Shown here piece after piece: positions 9,129-18,622 of a DNA stretch of 64,000 nucleotides. The DNA lies in NCBI GenBank assembly GCA_014584345.1, contig JACTNB010000024.1, positions 248,001 through 312,000 on the forward strand, in the 5' to 3' direction. The translations under genes were made by a program, and so were the position numbers. Below the pieces are notes generated by a model. It searched no databases. It saw only the letters and a program-made list of their open reading frames with translations, and was not told where the DNA came from. This stretch comes from Planctomycetota bacterium. GTDB taxonomy: Bacteria > Planctomycetota > Planctomycetia > Planctomycetales > Planctomycetaceae. Numbering within the stretch: the stretch's first letter is position 1; each line of letters opens with the position of its first letter.

Positions 9129-9668
9129 CTATTCCGCCGATTCCGCTGCGGAAGACGCCGAGGATGGGCGGATGTTCCCCAGACGCCAGGCCAGCGCTGC
9201 CCCCCCTGCCGCCAGTGAGATTTCCAACAGCAGACAGCCACTCACGGCGAGCGGGGTCAGGCTAGAAGCCTGCATGCCTGGGATTGACTGATAGCGCAGC
9301 GCGAGAAATTCAAACCAGCCAGTGTGCACCTGTTGCTGCAATTGCTCTGTAAGGATCGCCGCCATGCCCGGGGCTTCATCCAGTTTCCTTTGCAGGGCCA
9401 AGTGTTGCAGATGGAGAAATCGGCGGTAGGTTTCGGCAATGCGGCCTGTTTCGGTCAAGCCTGCCAGGAGCATGATTGGCCACGGGCCACCGGGCAGGCT
9501 GGGGGTGTGCAGGCGGGCGGCGACTTCCCGTAACACAATGGCCACCACCATGCCCAGCCCGAAGGAAAATAGCCCGAGTTTTTTCACGGGGGCGGGAATC
9601 GAAACCGCCAGCACGGCGAGGCAGGCACAAATCAACAAGGCGATGGCAAGCCGTTTTATATTGGCCAT
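9129..9668 (-). CDS. Membrane protein of unknown function
   Basis: 179 residues. The N-terminus has two hydrophobic helices (residues 7-25 and 29-46), the middle is an amphipathic helical region rich in Gln, Leu and Arg (about 75-130), and a third helix lies at about 138-162 before a Ser/Ala-rich tail. AAGGAT lies 7 bases before the ATG. It is upstream of the DUF368 gene on the same strand, separated by 186 bases, so co-transcription is possible. I do not recognise a family. Confidence 0.6.
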   Translation of the reverse strand: MANIKRLAIALLICACLAVLAVSIPAPVKKLGLFSFGLGMVVAIVLREVAARLHTPSLPGGPWPIMLLAGLTETGRIAETYRRFLHLQHLALQRKLDEAPGMAAILTEQLQQQVHTGWFEFLALRYQSIPGMQASSLTPLAVSGCLLLEISLAAGGAALAWRLGNIRPSSASSAAESAE

Positions 9669-10054
9669 GCAAATTATCCTTCATCGAATAGGCCGACAAT
9701 CGAGCAGCACCGGGATATACCGTGGTAACCAACGAGTAATTGCGGAAATGCGGATCGTTTGTAGTACAACGTGCCGAGAATCACCGGGAAATACCTGGGG
9801 TAGACTTCAAAGTTCGTTTCCGGAACTTGGGTTCCCCTCGGGTCGTTCACACACGGACGTCGGCGGGTGTACGGGTGAAATCTCCCGTCGCGTAAGTCCC
9901 CGGGGAAGTCGTCCGGATGGGGTTCACTCGCGGTGAGGAAAGAACTATAGTATCCGCAATGCAAAGGGAATACGAACTTGCCGCCGAGTCCTTGCACGGC
10001 AGGCGTTCCCGGGGAGCAGGGCGTTTCGCACCTTCAGCAATAAAAATTACGCAC
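9669..10054 (+). other. Gene-free spacer between divergent genes
   Basis: The stretch holds the divergent upstream regions of the 9.1-kb membrane protein and the STAS gene. The STAS frame is open from 9917, but that extension is arginine-rich and unlike STAS proteins. No repeat or RNA feature was recognised. Confidence 0.4.
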
Positions 10055-10414
10055 ATGTCGAATCAGGATGATTTCAGGCTGGAATGGCATGGTGATGTGG
10101 TCGTGGTGACTCCGGCCAGCAATATCGAATCGATGAACTGGGATTTAATCGAACAGGCGGCGGACGTGATCATGTCGCCCCTGCGGGACCAGTCCATGCC
10201 CCTGGTGGTTGTCGACCTGAGCGAGGTGGGTTATTTTGGGTCGGTCTTTCTGGCCTTATTGCTTCGCTGTCACAAGTTTGTGAAAAGCAAGGGGGGCGAA
10301 CTGGTTCTGTGTGGCGCCAGCCCAATGGCGGCCGAATTGCTGCGGATAACCGCCCTGGATACCCTTTGGGCGATGTACGACACCCGCGAGGAAGCCTTGG
10401 ACGCCTTGACTTAA
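10055..10414 (+). CDS. STAS-domain protein (anti-sigma factor antagonist type)
   Basis: 119 residues forming one STAS domain: a beta strand (DVVVVTPASNIES), the LVVVDLSEVGYFGSVFLALLLRCHKF core, then the GGELVLCGASPMAAELLRITALD helix-strand segment. Ser in YFGSVFL stands where SpoIIAA-like proteins carry the phosphorylated serine, so partner switching with a serine-kinase anti-sigma factor is plausible. No kinase or phosphatase gene lies beside it. ATG 10055 was chosen because the domain begins immediately after it; the frame is open upstream. The LOG-family gene follows 111 bases later on the same strand. Confidence 0.85.
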   Translation: MSNQDDFRLEWHGDVVVVTPASNIESMNWDLIEQAADVIMSPLRDQSMPLVVVDLSEVGYFGSVFLALLLRCHKFVKSKGGELVLCGASPMAAELLRITALDTLWAMYDTREEALDALT

Positions 10415-10525
10415 CGGGCGATCGAGGCGCGTGGCAAGACCCGGCGGGTGAGATAGCTAGAGTCGTGGATCCAGGACTCACCGCCGAGGGACGCCAAGGT
10501 TCACTAAGCCAGGAAAGTTACAGAC

Positions 10526-11596
10526 ATGTCCTCCGATAGCCCTCGCGCGATTCCAGATGATTCGGAAGATTCCGTATTCCTGGATGTGGCGGAGTCTTTT
10601 GCACCGGTTCGTGAACCCGAAGTTTTCGAGCATCAGCGCTTGATCGACGAGATTAAGGATACCGCCGACAAACTGGTGCGCGACCAGGCCAAGTTGGGCG
10701 ACCTGAAGATCCTCAGCCGCGCGCTGAAGGAATTGCGGTATTCCTTCAAGATCTTTACGCCGATGCGGAGGAATCGGAAGGTGACGGTCTTCGGCTCTGC
10801 TCGCACCCCACCGGAAGATCCCAATTACCAGATGGCGGTGGAATATGGCCGGCGGATGGCGGAAGAGGGCTGGTATGTGGTGACGGGTGCCGGTCCGGGA
10901 ATTATGGAGGCGGCCAACGTCGGCGCCGGTCCGGAAGCGTCGATCGGCTTGAATATCCTGTTGCCGTTCGAACAACAGGCGAACTACATCCTCGATGGCG
11001 ACCCCAAGCTGATCAACTTGAAGTATTTCTTCACGCGGAAACTGCTGTTCGTGAAGGAAGTGCATGCGATTGCCATGTTCCCGGGGGGATTTGGCACCCT
11101 GGACGAATGCCTGGAAACATTGACGCTGGTTCAGACGGGGAAGCGGGATTTGATGCCGATTTCACTGATCAGCGTGGCGGAGGAGGATTACTGGGATCAC
11201 TTTCATCAATACGTGATCGATCAACTGCTCGCGCCCGGGTTGATTTCCGAGGAAGATACGTCGCTGTATCGCATCAACAAAACAGTGGACGAAGCCGTCA
11301 ATGAAATCATGTCCTTTTATAGCGTGTATCACAGCATGCGGTATGTCCGGGGCCGACTGGTGCTGCGATTGCACCGCGATCCCTCGCCAGAATTCATGGA
11401 TCGCCTGAACGACCAGTTTAGTTCGCTCTGCACGACTGGCCGCATCGATAAAACCTGTGCGGACGAGGTGGAACAGGACGAGGAGCATCTGCTGCATTTG
11501 CCGCGAATTTGTCTCCAGTTCAATCGCCGGGATATGGGGCGGCTGCGGCAAATGGTGGACGTCATCAACCGGGAGTTGTCGGTACCCGCGGAGTGA
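10526..11596 (+). CDS. LOG-family protein (TIGR00730-like nucleotide phosphoribohydrolase fold)
   Basis: 356 residues. A helical N-terminus of about 80 residues leads into a Rossmann-like domain with GAGPGIMEAA (121-130), KYFFTRKLLF (166-175) and the signature PGGFGTLDE (186-194). These are the phosphate-binding and catalytic motifs of LOG proteins, which release the base from nucleoside 5'-monophosphates; many are mis-named lysine decarboxylases. A C-terminal extension from about 270 is longer than in the minimal plant-type LOG and is typical of the larger bacterial subgroup. AGGAAA precedes the ATG. Substrate in this organism is unknown. Confidence 0.9.
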   Translation: MSSDSPRAIPDDSEDSVFLDVAESFAPVREPEVFEHQRLIDEIKDTADKLVRDQAKLGDLKILSRALKELRYSFKIFTPMRRNRKVTVFGSARTPPEDPNYQMAVEYGRRMAEEGWYVVTGAGPGIMEAANVGAGPEASIGLNILLPFEQQANYILDGDPKLINLKYFFTRKLLFVKEVHAIAMFPGGFGTLDECLETLTLVQTGKRDLMPISLISVAEEDYWDHFHQYVIDQLLAPGLISEEDTSLYRINKTVDEAVNEIMSFYSVYHSMRYVRGRLVLRLHRDPSPEFMDRLNDQFSSLCTTGRIDKTCADEVEQDEEHLLHLPRICLQFNRRDMGRLRQMVDVINRELSVPAE

Positions 11597-11801
11597 ACCG
11601 TCGGAAATTGAGGGTGGTTTCAGTCTTGTGGATTGGGGTCTCTGGAGTTTTCGGCGAAGCAGTAGGGTCGAGTGACGGGAAAAGCTGCTGAAGGACCCTG
11701 TTTTTCGGGGGAAATTGCCGCCGCACTGCTGCCTTGTGATAAGTTTGGAGCAAGGAGATTGCTTCAAGACCACCGAATATCGCGAGGGAGCGACAATCAT
11801 C

Positions 11802-12308
11802 ATGCTGCCGACTTATCAACAGTTTCTGTATTGCGGCCTGGCAGGTTTGGCCGTGGGGTTTGTATCGCAGACGGCCCAGGCTGGTTGTCCCTGTGAACAG
11901 GGAGGCGGACAGGCCCTGTATCCGGCATACCCCCCGATGATGTTCCCGCAGGGGCCGCGCCCCTTGACGGCATCCCCGCCCCCCGGAACGTTGGGACGTA
12001 CCTACGATCTGCCGAGCCGGGAAATCCCCGCCGATAAGCATCCCCGTGTCGCCATGGTGGATGTACTGGTACGCGGGGCCACGAGCGTGCGGTTATTGAA
12101 TATCAACCCGCTACGGGAAGAAGACGACGTGGAAGGTTTTCAGGTGGAGGGAAACAACAGCCAGTGGCGTTTCGAAACCAAGCCGCTGATTCCCGGCATC
12201 CCCCATATCTACAAGGTAATCATTCGATTTTCGGAGGAGCCCAACTCGGCGGAGAGCGTGCGGATCATTCGCTTGATTCCTGGCCGAATCGTGGAACTCG
12301 TCTATTGA
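11802..12308 (+). CDS. Secreted protein of unknown function
   Basis: 168 residues with an N-terminal export signal (LPTYQQFLYCGLAGLAVGFV, cleavage after TAQA near 26). The mature start is CPCEQGGG and a Pro-rich stretch (residues 40-70). The rest is beta-rich (VAMVDVLVRGATSVRLLN, HIYKVIIRF, IIRLIPGRIVELVY) and resembles a small beta-sandwich. Start ATG has GGGAG upstream. The next gene (84 bases on, same strand) also encodes an exported protein, so the two may be expressed together. No family recognised. Confidence 0.68.
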   Translation: MLPTYQQFLYCGLAGLAVGFVSQTAQAGCPCEQGGGQALYPAYPPMMFPQGPRPLTASPPPGTLGRTYDLPSREIPADKHPRVAMVDVLVRGATSVRLLNINPLREEDDVEGFQVEGNNSQWRFETKPLIPGIPHIYKVIIRFSEEPNSAESVRIIRLIPGRIVELVY

Positions 12309-12391
12309 TTCGTCTTCGCCCCATAGTCATGATGATGGGATTGAGAGGTCAGGAGTAAACCAATACACAGGCTTTAGTCGAGGGGTCGAAG

Positions 12392-12868
12392 ATGAAGAAT
12401 TTGCAACCGTGGCGATCGTCCCGTTTGTGCCTTGCGTTGCTGGCAATGGCTGTCGTTTCCGCCGTACCGGTTCGCTCGTACGCCGAGGAGGACGATGGAC
12501 GCCTGTCGGCAATCGGAGGGCTGTCCGCTTCGCATATCTACACCACCTACGTGGCGATCGGCGCGGTGGCCGATGCCTTTGGCAACGATGTGTACGAGAC
12601 CAAGCAGGTCCAGGATATCATGGATGGCATGGTCGGCATGATCGACACGGTTAAAAAGCAGTTGCTCCTGGTTCAAGAGCACTGTGAGGATCAGTCCGAT
12701 CAGCGCTACATCGACGATGTCATCAATATCTACACCCTGTTGCAGGAAGAGGCTCGTCAGCTCTCAAAATTTGCCGGGAGTCGTCAAGCCGCGGATCACC
12801 GGGCCTACGAAAAAGCCCGCACTACCGTATGGCCCAAAATCGAGAAACTGCTCGGCTTAGACGACTGA
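12392..12868 (+). CDS. Secreted helical protein of unknown function
   Basis: 158 residues with a signal peptide (residues 1 to about 31, cleavage after SYA). The mature part is mainly alpha-helical: GGLSASHIYTTYVAIGAVADAF, then DIMDGMVGMIDTVKKQLLLVQEH, and a last helix ending WPKIEKLLGLDD. It has no metal or catalytic motif. GAGGGG lies upstream of the ATG. It directly follows another secreted protein gene. Similar small helical exported proteins are frequent in planctomycetes and unnamed. Confidence 0.68.
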   Translation: MKNLQPWRSSRLCLALLAMAVVSAVPVRSYAEEDDGRLSAIGGLSASHIYTTYVAIGAVADAFGNDVYETKQVQDIMDGMVGMIDTVKKQLLLVQEHCEDQSDQRYIDDVINIYTLLQEEARQLSKFAGSRQAADHRAYEKARTTVWPKIEKLLGLDD

Positions 12869-12871
12869 TCC

Positions 12872-13045
12872 AGATTTCCCGCACAGTTACCAACGCGGGA
12901 CTTTTGTCTCGAAAATGCCCGGAAAACTAGCCGCGCCCGTAAGGAAGCGGGGCACACGGGCAGTACACCAAGGAACACTCCTTGGACACAACATCGATTC
13001 TGGCAATGCATTGCGATAAACCAGACCCAGCCTGGCCCGCTTCCC
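12872..13045 (-). repeat. Composite REP-doublet element, copy A (reverse orientation)
   Basis: In this copy the terminal arm TTTCCCGCACAGTTACCA comes first, which is the complement of the 3' arm of the copy at 40.7 kb. Then comes a CGAAAATGCCC-like segment, a REP unit (12925-12955), a variable interior, and a degenerate inverted REP unit ending near 13045. The interior phrase with TGGCAATGCATTGC also appears near 49.72 kb. It begins 4 bases after the stop of the secreted protein gene. Confidence 0.8.
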
Positions 13046-13169
13046 GGCGGGTCTGTTGATTTCGCATTTTTCTGTGCCACGGCTCAGTCAGCCGTGCGAA
13101 TTTCCAGGCGTTTTCCCAAGGTTTCACGGCTCACAGAGCCGTGCCACCCAATAAATCAACAGACCCGCC
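13046..13169. repeat. 124-bp MITE-like element with 17-bp perfect terminal inverted repeats
   Basis: GGCGGGTCTGTTGATTT at 13046-13062 is repeated in exact inverse at 13153-13169. Between them are two further palindromes with the theme CACGGCT..AGCCGTG (about 13078-13096 and 13128-13145). Nothing inside could encode a protein. It abuts composite element A and the 3' end of the DUF1501 gene. Confidence 0.8.
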
Positions 13170-13177
13170 ACGATGCC

Positions 13178-14578
13178 TCAGGCGAGGATCTCGTGGACCA
13201 CCTTGCCATGAACGTCGGTCAGACGCATATCCCGGCTGCTGTGGCGGAAAACCAGGCGTTCGTGGTCGATGCCGAGCAGATGCAGCATGGTGGCGTGCAG
13301 ATCGTGGATATCGAGTTTGTTTTCGATGGCGTTGTAGCCGTATTCGTCGGTCGCGCCATAGGCGATCCCTCCCCGGATGCCTCCGCCAGCCATCCAGATG
13401 CTGAAGCCCGAAGGGTTATGGTCGCGGCCATCACTTCCCTGGGCCATGGGTGTGCGTCCGAATTCCCCGGCCCAGACCACGAGCGTCTGGTCGAGGAGTC
13501 CGCGGGATTTCAGATCCTTGAGTAAACCTGCGATGGGCTGATCGACTGCCCGGGCATTGTTCTCGTGTCCGGCTTTCAAGTTGGAATGTTGATCCCAGCG
13601 GTCGCCTGCGACTGCGGGACAGGTGAGTTCGATGAAGCGGACCCCCCGTTCGACCAGTCGGCGGGCGACCAGGCATTGCTGCGCGTAGATGCGGGTGGGG
13701 GCATAGTCCGACGACATGCCATACAATGCGTGTGTTGCCTGCGATTCGGCGGAAATGTCCATCAATTCGGGCACGGAGGTCTGCATGCGAAAGGCGAGTT
13801 CGTAGTTGGCAATTGCCGATTCGAGGGCGTCGTGGGGCCCTGCCTGGGCGAGCACCTGACGATCGAGCTTCTGCATCAGTTGCAGCTTGCGTCGTTGTAT
13901 TTCATCGTTCCGTTCGGAACGGCGGAGGTCGGCGACGGGATCCCCGCCCTGCTTGAAGATGGACCCTTGAAACGTGGCGGGCAGAAACCCGTTGTGAAAA
14001 CAGTCGAGTCCGCCGGGGGGAATCAGTCCGCCGTTGAGAACGATGAATCCGGGCAGATCCTGGCATTCGGTCCCCAGGCCGAAGTTTGTCCAGGCCCCCA
14101 TGCTGGGACGCCCTTGCAACCCGTGGCCCGTATGCAGGAAATAATTGGCGTTGGTGTGTTCGGGGAACTGCGAAGTCATGGAGCGAATGATGCACATGTC
14201 GTCTACGCACTCGGCAGTGAGGGGAAACAGTTCACTCACCGGCAGACCCGATTCGCCATGGTTGCGAAACTTCCAGGGGGATTTCAGGACCTTGCCGATG
14301 TTATCGAACTGGGTGGCCTGCACCTTCGCCTTGATCGGGTTCCCGTGCTCCTTTTCCAGCAACGGCTTGGGATCGAAGGAATCCACTTGCGACACACCGC
14401 CATCCATGTACAGAAAAATGACGTTGCGGGCTTGAGCCGGATGATGCAGTTGGGTGGACGAGGAATCCCCGTAGGCGGGATCCTGCATCAGGGCGGCCAA
14501 GGCTACCGCGCCGAAGCCATTGGCGGAGCGTTGCAGAAATTCGCGGCGGGAATGTGCTTGAAAACGAGGACAGGGCAT
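13178..14578 (-). CDS. DUF1501 protein, Tat-exported sulfatase-fold protein
   Basis: 466 residues. A twin-arginine signal (SRREFLQ, residues 10-16) is followed by a hydrophobic stretch (NGFGAVALAALM). The body shows the DUF1501 alkaline-phosphatase-like fold: NVIFLYMDGGVSQVDSFDPK near 50, HTNANYFLHTGHG in the middle, WAGEFGRTPMAQGSDGRDHNP and DIHDLHATMLHLLGIDHERL at the end. Family function is not established; in planctomycetes such genes nearly always pair with a cytochrome-c/DUF1553 gene. Here that partner lies upstream, 90 bases away on the same strand. The 3' end touches the repeat cluster at 13.0-13.2 kb. Confidence 0.93.
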   Translation of the reverse strand: MPCPRFQAHSRREFLQRSANGFGAVALAALMQDPAYGDSSSTQLHHPAQARNVIFLYMDGGVSQVDSFDPKPLLEKEHGNPIKAKVQATQFDNIGKVLKSPWKFRNHGESGLPVSELFPLTAECVDDMCIIRSMTSQFPEHTNANYFLHTGHGLQGRPSMGAWTNFGLGTECQDLPGFIVLNGGLIPPGGLDCFHNGFLPATFQGSIFKQGGDPVADLRRSERNDEIQRRKLQLMQKLDRQVLAQAGPHDALESAIANYELAFRMQTSVPELMDISAESQATHALYGMSSDYAPTRIYAQQCLVARRLVERGVRFIELTCPAVAGDRWDQHSNLKAGHENNARAVDQPIAGLLKDLKSRGLLDQTLVVWAGEFGRTPMAQGSDGRDHNPSGFSIWMAGGGIRGGIAYGATDEYGYNAIENKLDIHDLHATMLHLLGIDHERLVFRHSSRDMRLTDVHGKVVHEILA

Positions 14579-14668
14579 GGTTCCAAAGCTTTCCGTTGGG
14601 GATGCAGGGACAACGCGGAGTGCTGTTGCGGAGTCGATGAGTCGTCGGGGGCGATTCCTGGTTCCGGT

Positions 14669-17600
14669 TCAGCGGATGAACACAAATTCCTTCACATTAA
14701 TCAAGACATGACAGAGGTCGCTCCAGATTTCCTCCGGGGGACGATCGCGCTGGCGTTCCTCCCGCAGAAATTCGCTGGCCGTCTGAAGTTCGACGTCGGT
14801 CGGCTCCCGCGCGAAGGCCTCGCGATACAAACTGCGGATGCGCTCCTCGTCCGTCCATTCCGCAGCCTTCCCTTTTTCTGCCCAATAGCGGGTTTGCTGA
14901 ACGGCAAATTCGCTGTTCATCAACGTCAAGGCCTGGGCGGGGACGTTTGAGACGCTGCGCCGCCCCGCCGTCGTCATCGGCAGGGGATAATCAAATGCCA
15001 GGAACATGGGGGACAGGAAATTCCGGCGAACGCTCAGATAGATACTGCGGCGACCATTGCCATCCAAGGGCCCAGAGGCCCCCGGTCGCCCCCGTCCCAC
15101 CATGAACGGCGTAAGATGCGGCATGATACTTTCCCCGTACAGTTCCGGCTTCAAGCCTCCCGACAGGGCCAGCAGGGTATCGCGAATTGCCTCCCCTTCC
15201 AGCCGCCGGACAGGCATACGATGCCAGAGCCGATTCAGGGGATCGATGTCCCTCGCCTCGGGACGGAAATCGCTACTCATTTGATACGTGGCGGAATTCA
15301 TCAGCAGGCGATGCAGCCATTTGAGACTTCGACCATGACTGCGAAATTCCGCCGCCAGATAATCGAGCAGTTCCGGATGACTCGGGGGTTGCCCCATTTT
15401 GCCAAAGTCATCCGGAGTGGAAACCAGTCCTTCGCTGAAATGGGCACGCCAGGCGCGATTGACCATCACCCGATCGAACAGCGGATTATCCTGCGACACA
15501 ATAAAGCGGGCCAGCTCCAGCCGCCCGCTGCTGCCTGGCGGAATTTGCTCCGGGGTCCCCCCCAGCACTTCCAGAAACCGCCGGGTGATTTCGCCCGCCG
15601 GTTTACCGGGGTTCCCCCTCACCAGCATCAGGGAATTCAAAGGCATGCCTTCCGTGGTGGTCAACCCGAGCACGGGAGAACCGAGGTTCCCTTCCAGCGT
15701 TTTTCGCTGCACATAGAACTGATCGAGCCAGGCGGGGGCAGGCATCTGGTGATCGGTCCGCTGCATTTGGGTCAACAGCCAGTTGAGCAGCGCGACCTGC
15801 TCCGCCGAGAGCCCGCGCAATCCCCGCCCGCTGGAATCGTCTGCTGCTTTTCCCAGAGCGGCCAACGCCTCGCGAAACAGTCCCAGATAGGCTTCACGCA
15901 GCGCCGCGGGCGTGGTGAGTTGCGGTTCGCGCAGCAGGTTGGTGAGGGCTTCCAGCGGAAATTCCGCGAGGGGCGCTCCCGCCGAAAAACGAATCTGATC
16001 GATTTGCAGGAATCCTTCTTCCTCGTCGAAAAATTCGATATAGGCGCGATGCCCAATCCACTTGGAAACATTTTGCCGATGCCAAACCGGCTGATCGGAC
16101 AAGGGGATCACAAAGGAAAGTTCACCATAAATCGGGCTGCGGATGTGCTGGAAGCCATCGATCACCAGATGGGCCTGCCCGTTTTTCAGAGGCCCTCGTT
16201 TCACGCCTCCCGTAAAGGGTTTTCCCGCCTGCCGGCAAAGATGATAGTCGATATAAGGATGTGTGATTTCAAATGTGGGAGAACGCATCGTGCCGGCCGC
16301 TCGTCCCGAAGCCAGTCCCGTGTGACACATCCCCTCGGGAGCAATCGCGGTCACCGGCTTCCAGGGATCGGTTCCACAGACAAGTTCCGGCCCAGAGGTG
16401 GTAAATCCGAACGCCTGGCCAGTGGTTGTCCAGCCTGCTGGCAGGCCCGAGGCAAAGTCTGCCAGGAGTGTTGTCTGCTGCCAGTTGCTGCGGATCTCCT
16501 GCCCCCGGGAATCCAGGCGGGCCACGAGTGCGTCTCGCTTGCGAGTGAATTCCGCGGGCACATCGAAACCCTGCAGCATCTTCCAGGCATGGGCGGGGTG
16601 CTGCGGCTGGTCGGCTTGGGGAAGTTCGCTGGGGAACAGCCCCGGTTCGGATGCCAGTACGCCGAGGTATTCGGTCAATTGTTCGTGTACGGTGCGTACA
16701 AGTTGCGGGTATTGTGTTTGCTTGAGTTGTCGGATTTGTTCAATTGCGGCATTCAGCGGCGCTTGCGGTCGCAGGTCGGCATAGTGCCTGCGCGAACTCT
16801 CGAGGATCCCCGACAGGGCGTAATAATCGCGGATGGTCACCGGATCGAACTTGTGATCGTGACAGCGGGCGCAAGCAACCGTGGTGGCCAGGAATGTCTT
16901 GGTGAGGACATCAATCTGGTTATCGATCAGGTCGCATTGTTCGGCCCGCACGTCGACGGGAGAATGTTTGCCCTGACCGAACCAGAGAAATCCGGTGCCG
17001 AGGATCGATTCATCGTGGCCGGTTTGCGGATTCCGTCGTGGCTCCGCCAGCAAATCGCCGGCGAGGTGTTCCATCAGGAAATCATCCATCGGAAGATCCT
17101 CGTTCAGCGCGCGAATAACGTAATCGCGGTACTTCCAGGCAAGTTGAATTTCGTAATCGAATTCGTGCCCCAGGGTTTCGGAGAATCGCACCAGGTCGAG
17201 CCAGTGGCGTCCCCAGCGTTCGCCATAATGGGGAGAATCGAGCAATTCATCGATCAGGCGGGCAAAGGCATCGGGACGTTCATCCGCCAGAAACCGCGCC
17301 CGTTGAGACGCCGTGGGAGGCAGCCCGAGCAGATCATAATAGGCCCGTCGCAACAGAATTTCACGGCTGGCGGGAGGCGCAGGTTTCAAGCCGACCTGGT
17401 CCAGACGCTGCAGGATAAAGGCATCCACGGGGGAGGAGGTCCACTCCGGTTGACTTACAGTGGGAAGGGCGGGCCGCTGGATCGGCTTGAGCGACCAGTG
17501 GTCCCGCGTCAGCGTGGGCCTAACTCCGGCGGCAAGCGGGCTCTGTTCGGACTCGGCGGGCCAGGGAGCGGATTCCTCTACCCAGCGCGTGAGCATGGCT

Positions 17601-17989
17601 ATTGCCTCGGCAGGAAGTTTCCCCGAGGGAGGCATTTGATAGCCATCGGGGTCGTAATGGATTGCCTGGATCAGTTCGCTTTCCCCGGGTTGGCCGGGCA
17701 GCACCGCGGGGCCGGTATCGCCTCCCCGGAGGATGGCGGCCCGGGAATCGAGCCGGAGTCCTCCTTCCTGCTTTTTCGCCCCGTGGCATCCCTGGCAGTG
17801 TTCCACTAGCAGGGGCCGTACCTGCTTTTCAAAGAATTCCAATTGGGCTTCAGTGAAAGCGGGGGTTTCGGCCCTCGTCTGCCGCGGAGTTGTTCCCGCC
17901 AGCAGGCTAAGAGTTGCCAGGAACAGGGTTGCCATCCACGGGGCGCTGCCCGGACGGTACACAGGAATAGAGCATGCGTTGGCAATCAT
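14669..17989 (-). CDS. Planctomycete cytochrome c / DUF1549 / DUF1553 protein
   Basis: 1106 residues. After an export signal (hydrophobic near residues 18-32) comes a PSCyt1 domain with heme site CQGCH (65-69) and a likely Met ligand in YQMPPSGKL. Then follow the DUF1549 domain (about 170-400, CARCHDHKFDP gives a second CxxCH), a beta-rich middle (about 510-690) resembling a carbohydrate-binding insert, and DUF1553 (about 800-1075). Two CxxCH motifs are visible. Such proteins are thought to act in periplasmic redox steps of polysaccharide use, but this is unproven. It is the first gene of a pair with the DUF1501 gene. An alternative start is ATG 17935. Confidence 0.93.
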   Translation of the reverse strand: MIANACSIPVYRPGSAPWMATLFLATLSLLAGTTPRQTRAETPAFTEAQLEFFEKQVRPLLVEHCQGCHGAKKQEGGLRLDSRAAILRGGDTGPAVLPGQPGESELIQAIHYDPDGYQMPPSGKLPAEAIAMLTRWVEESAPWPAESEQSPLAAGVRPTLTRDHWSLKPIQRPALPTVSQPEWTSSPVDAFILQRLDQVGLKPAPPASREILLRRAYYDLLGLPPTASQRARFLADERPDAFARLIDELLDSPHYGERWGRHWLDLVRFSETLGHEFDYEIQLAWKYRDYVIRALNEDLPMDDFLMEHLAGDLLAEPRRNPQTGHDESILGTGFLWFGQGKHSPVDVRAEQCDLIDNQIDVLTKTFLATTVACARCHDHKFDPVTIRDYYALSGILESSRRHYADLRPQAPLNAAIEQIRQLKQTQYPQLVRTVHEQLTEYLGVLASEPGLFPSELPQADQPQHPAHAWKMLQGFDVPAEFTRKRDALVARLDSRGQEIRSNWQQTTLLADFASGLPAGWTTTGQAFGFTTSGPELVCGTDPWKPVTAIAPEGMCHTGLASGRAAGTMRSPTFEITHPYIDYHLCRQAGKPFTGGVKRGPLKNGQAHLVIDGFQHIRSPIYGELSFVIPLSDQPVWHRQNVSKWIGHRAYIEFFDEEEGFLQIDQIRFSAGAPLAEFPLEALTNLLREPQLTTPAALREAYLGLFREALAALGKAADDSSGRGLRGLSAEQVALLNWLLTQMQRTDHQMPAPAWLDQFYVQRKTLEGNLGSPVLGLTTTEGMPLNSLMLVRGNPGKPAGEITRRFLEVLGGTPEQIPPGSSGRLELARFIVSQDNPLFDRVMVNRAWRAHFSEGLVSTPDDFGKMGQPPSHPELLDYLAAEFRSHGRSLKWLHRLLMNSATYQMSSDFRPEARDIDPLNRLWHRMPVRRLEGEAIRDTLLALSGGLKPELYGESIMPHLTPFMVGRGRPGASGPLDGNGRRSIYLSVRRNFLSPMFLAFDYPLPMTTAGRRSVSNVPAQALTLMNSEFAVQQTRYWAEKGKAAEWTDEERIRSLYREAFAREPTDVELQTASEFLREERQRDRPPEEIWSDLCHVLINVKEFVFIR

Positions 17990-18106
17990 CGACCATCCCG
18001 GGAGGCAGGAGCACGGGGCAGGAACACAACTCCCTTATTGTACGGGAGCGCGCGTTTCGAATCGACCAGGATTGATCGGTTTTTTTGCGGACGGGCAGGG
18101 AAAACG

Positions 18107-18574
18107 TCAGCGGAAGGTTTCCGCCGCCGCGACCGCCAATTCGTCGCAGCGCTCATTTTCGGGATGGCCGGCGTGTCCGCGAATCCAGGTGAGCTGTACC
18201 CGGTGTTTCTGGAGCAGACCGTCGAGATCGCGCCACAATTCTTCGTTCTTGATCGGCTTGAGTTGCCCTTTTTCCTTGCGTTTCCAGCCGTTGCGTTTCC
18301 AGCCGGCAAGCCATTCCGCACAGCCCTTGGCGACATACTGGCTGTCGGTGACGACTTCGACCGTCACGGGCCGGGAAAGGGCGCGGAGGCCTTCGATGAC
18401 GGCCAGCAGCTCCATTTGATTGTTCGTGGTCAGCGGGGCGCCGCCGGAACCTTCGCGCTCCTGGCCGGTGGCGACATGGCGCAGCAGATAGGCCCAGCCT
18501 CCAGGTCCGGGGTTTCCCCGGCAGGCACCATCGGTGAACAGTTTCACCTCGGGACGGGAGTCGATGGGGGGCAT
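18107..18574 (-). CDS. rnhA: Ribonuclease HI
   Basis: 155 residues, the normal RNase HI length. The four acidic catalytic residues are all present: Asp15 (FTDGACRGNPGPGGW), Glu55 (MELLAVIEGL), Asp77 (TDSQYV) and Asp144 (RCDELA), with the flexible-loop His134 in RGHAGH. A basic handle (WLAGWKRNGWKRKEKG) is present. The enzyme cleaves RNA in RNA-DNA hybrids, removing primers and R-loops in the cytoplasm. It lies 48 bases downstream of infA on the same strand and is probably in one transcript with it. Confidence 0.97.
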   Translation of the reverse strand: MPPIDSRPEVKLFTDGACRGNPGPGGWAYLLRHVATGQEREGSGGAPLTTNNQMELLAVIEGLRALSRPVTVEVVTDSQYVAKGCAEWLAGWKRNGWKRKEKGQLKPIKNEELWRDLDGLLQKHRVQLTWIRGHAGHPENERCDELAVAAAETFR

Positions 18575-18622
18575 GGGGACAGACTTTGACGGCAGGTTGC
18601 CAACGGCGGGGCAAGCAGGGAA

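Noticed and set aside
15116..17809. 897-codon open frame on the plus strand
   Set aside because: It lies opposite the cytochrome c/DUF1553 gene, whose heme motifs and domains are clear. The plus-strand product has no domain; it is a shadow of GC-rich coding DNA.
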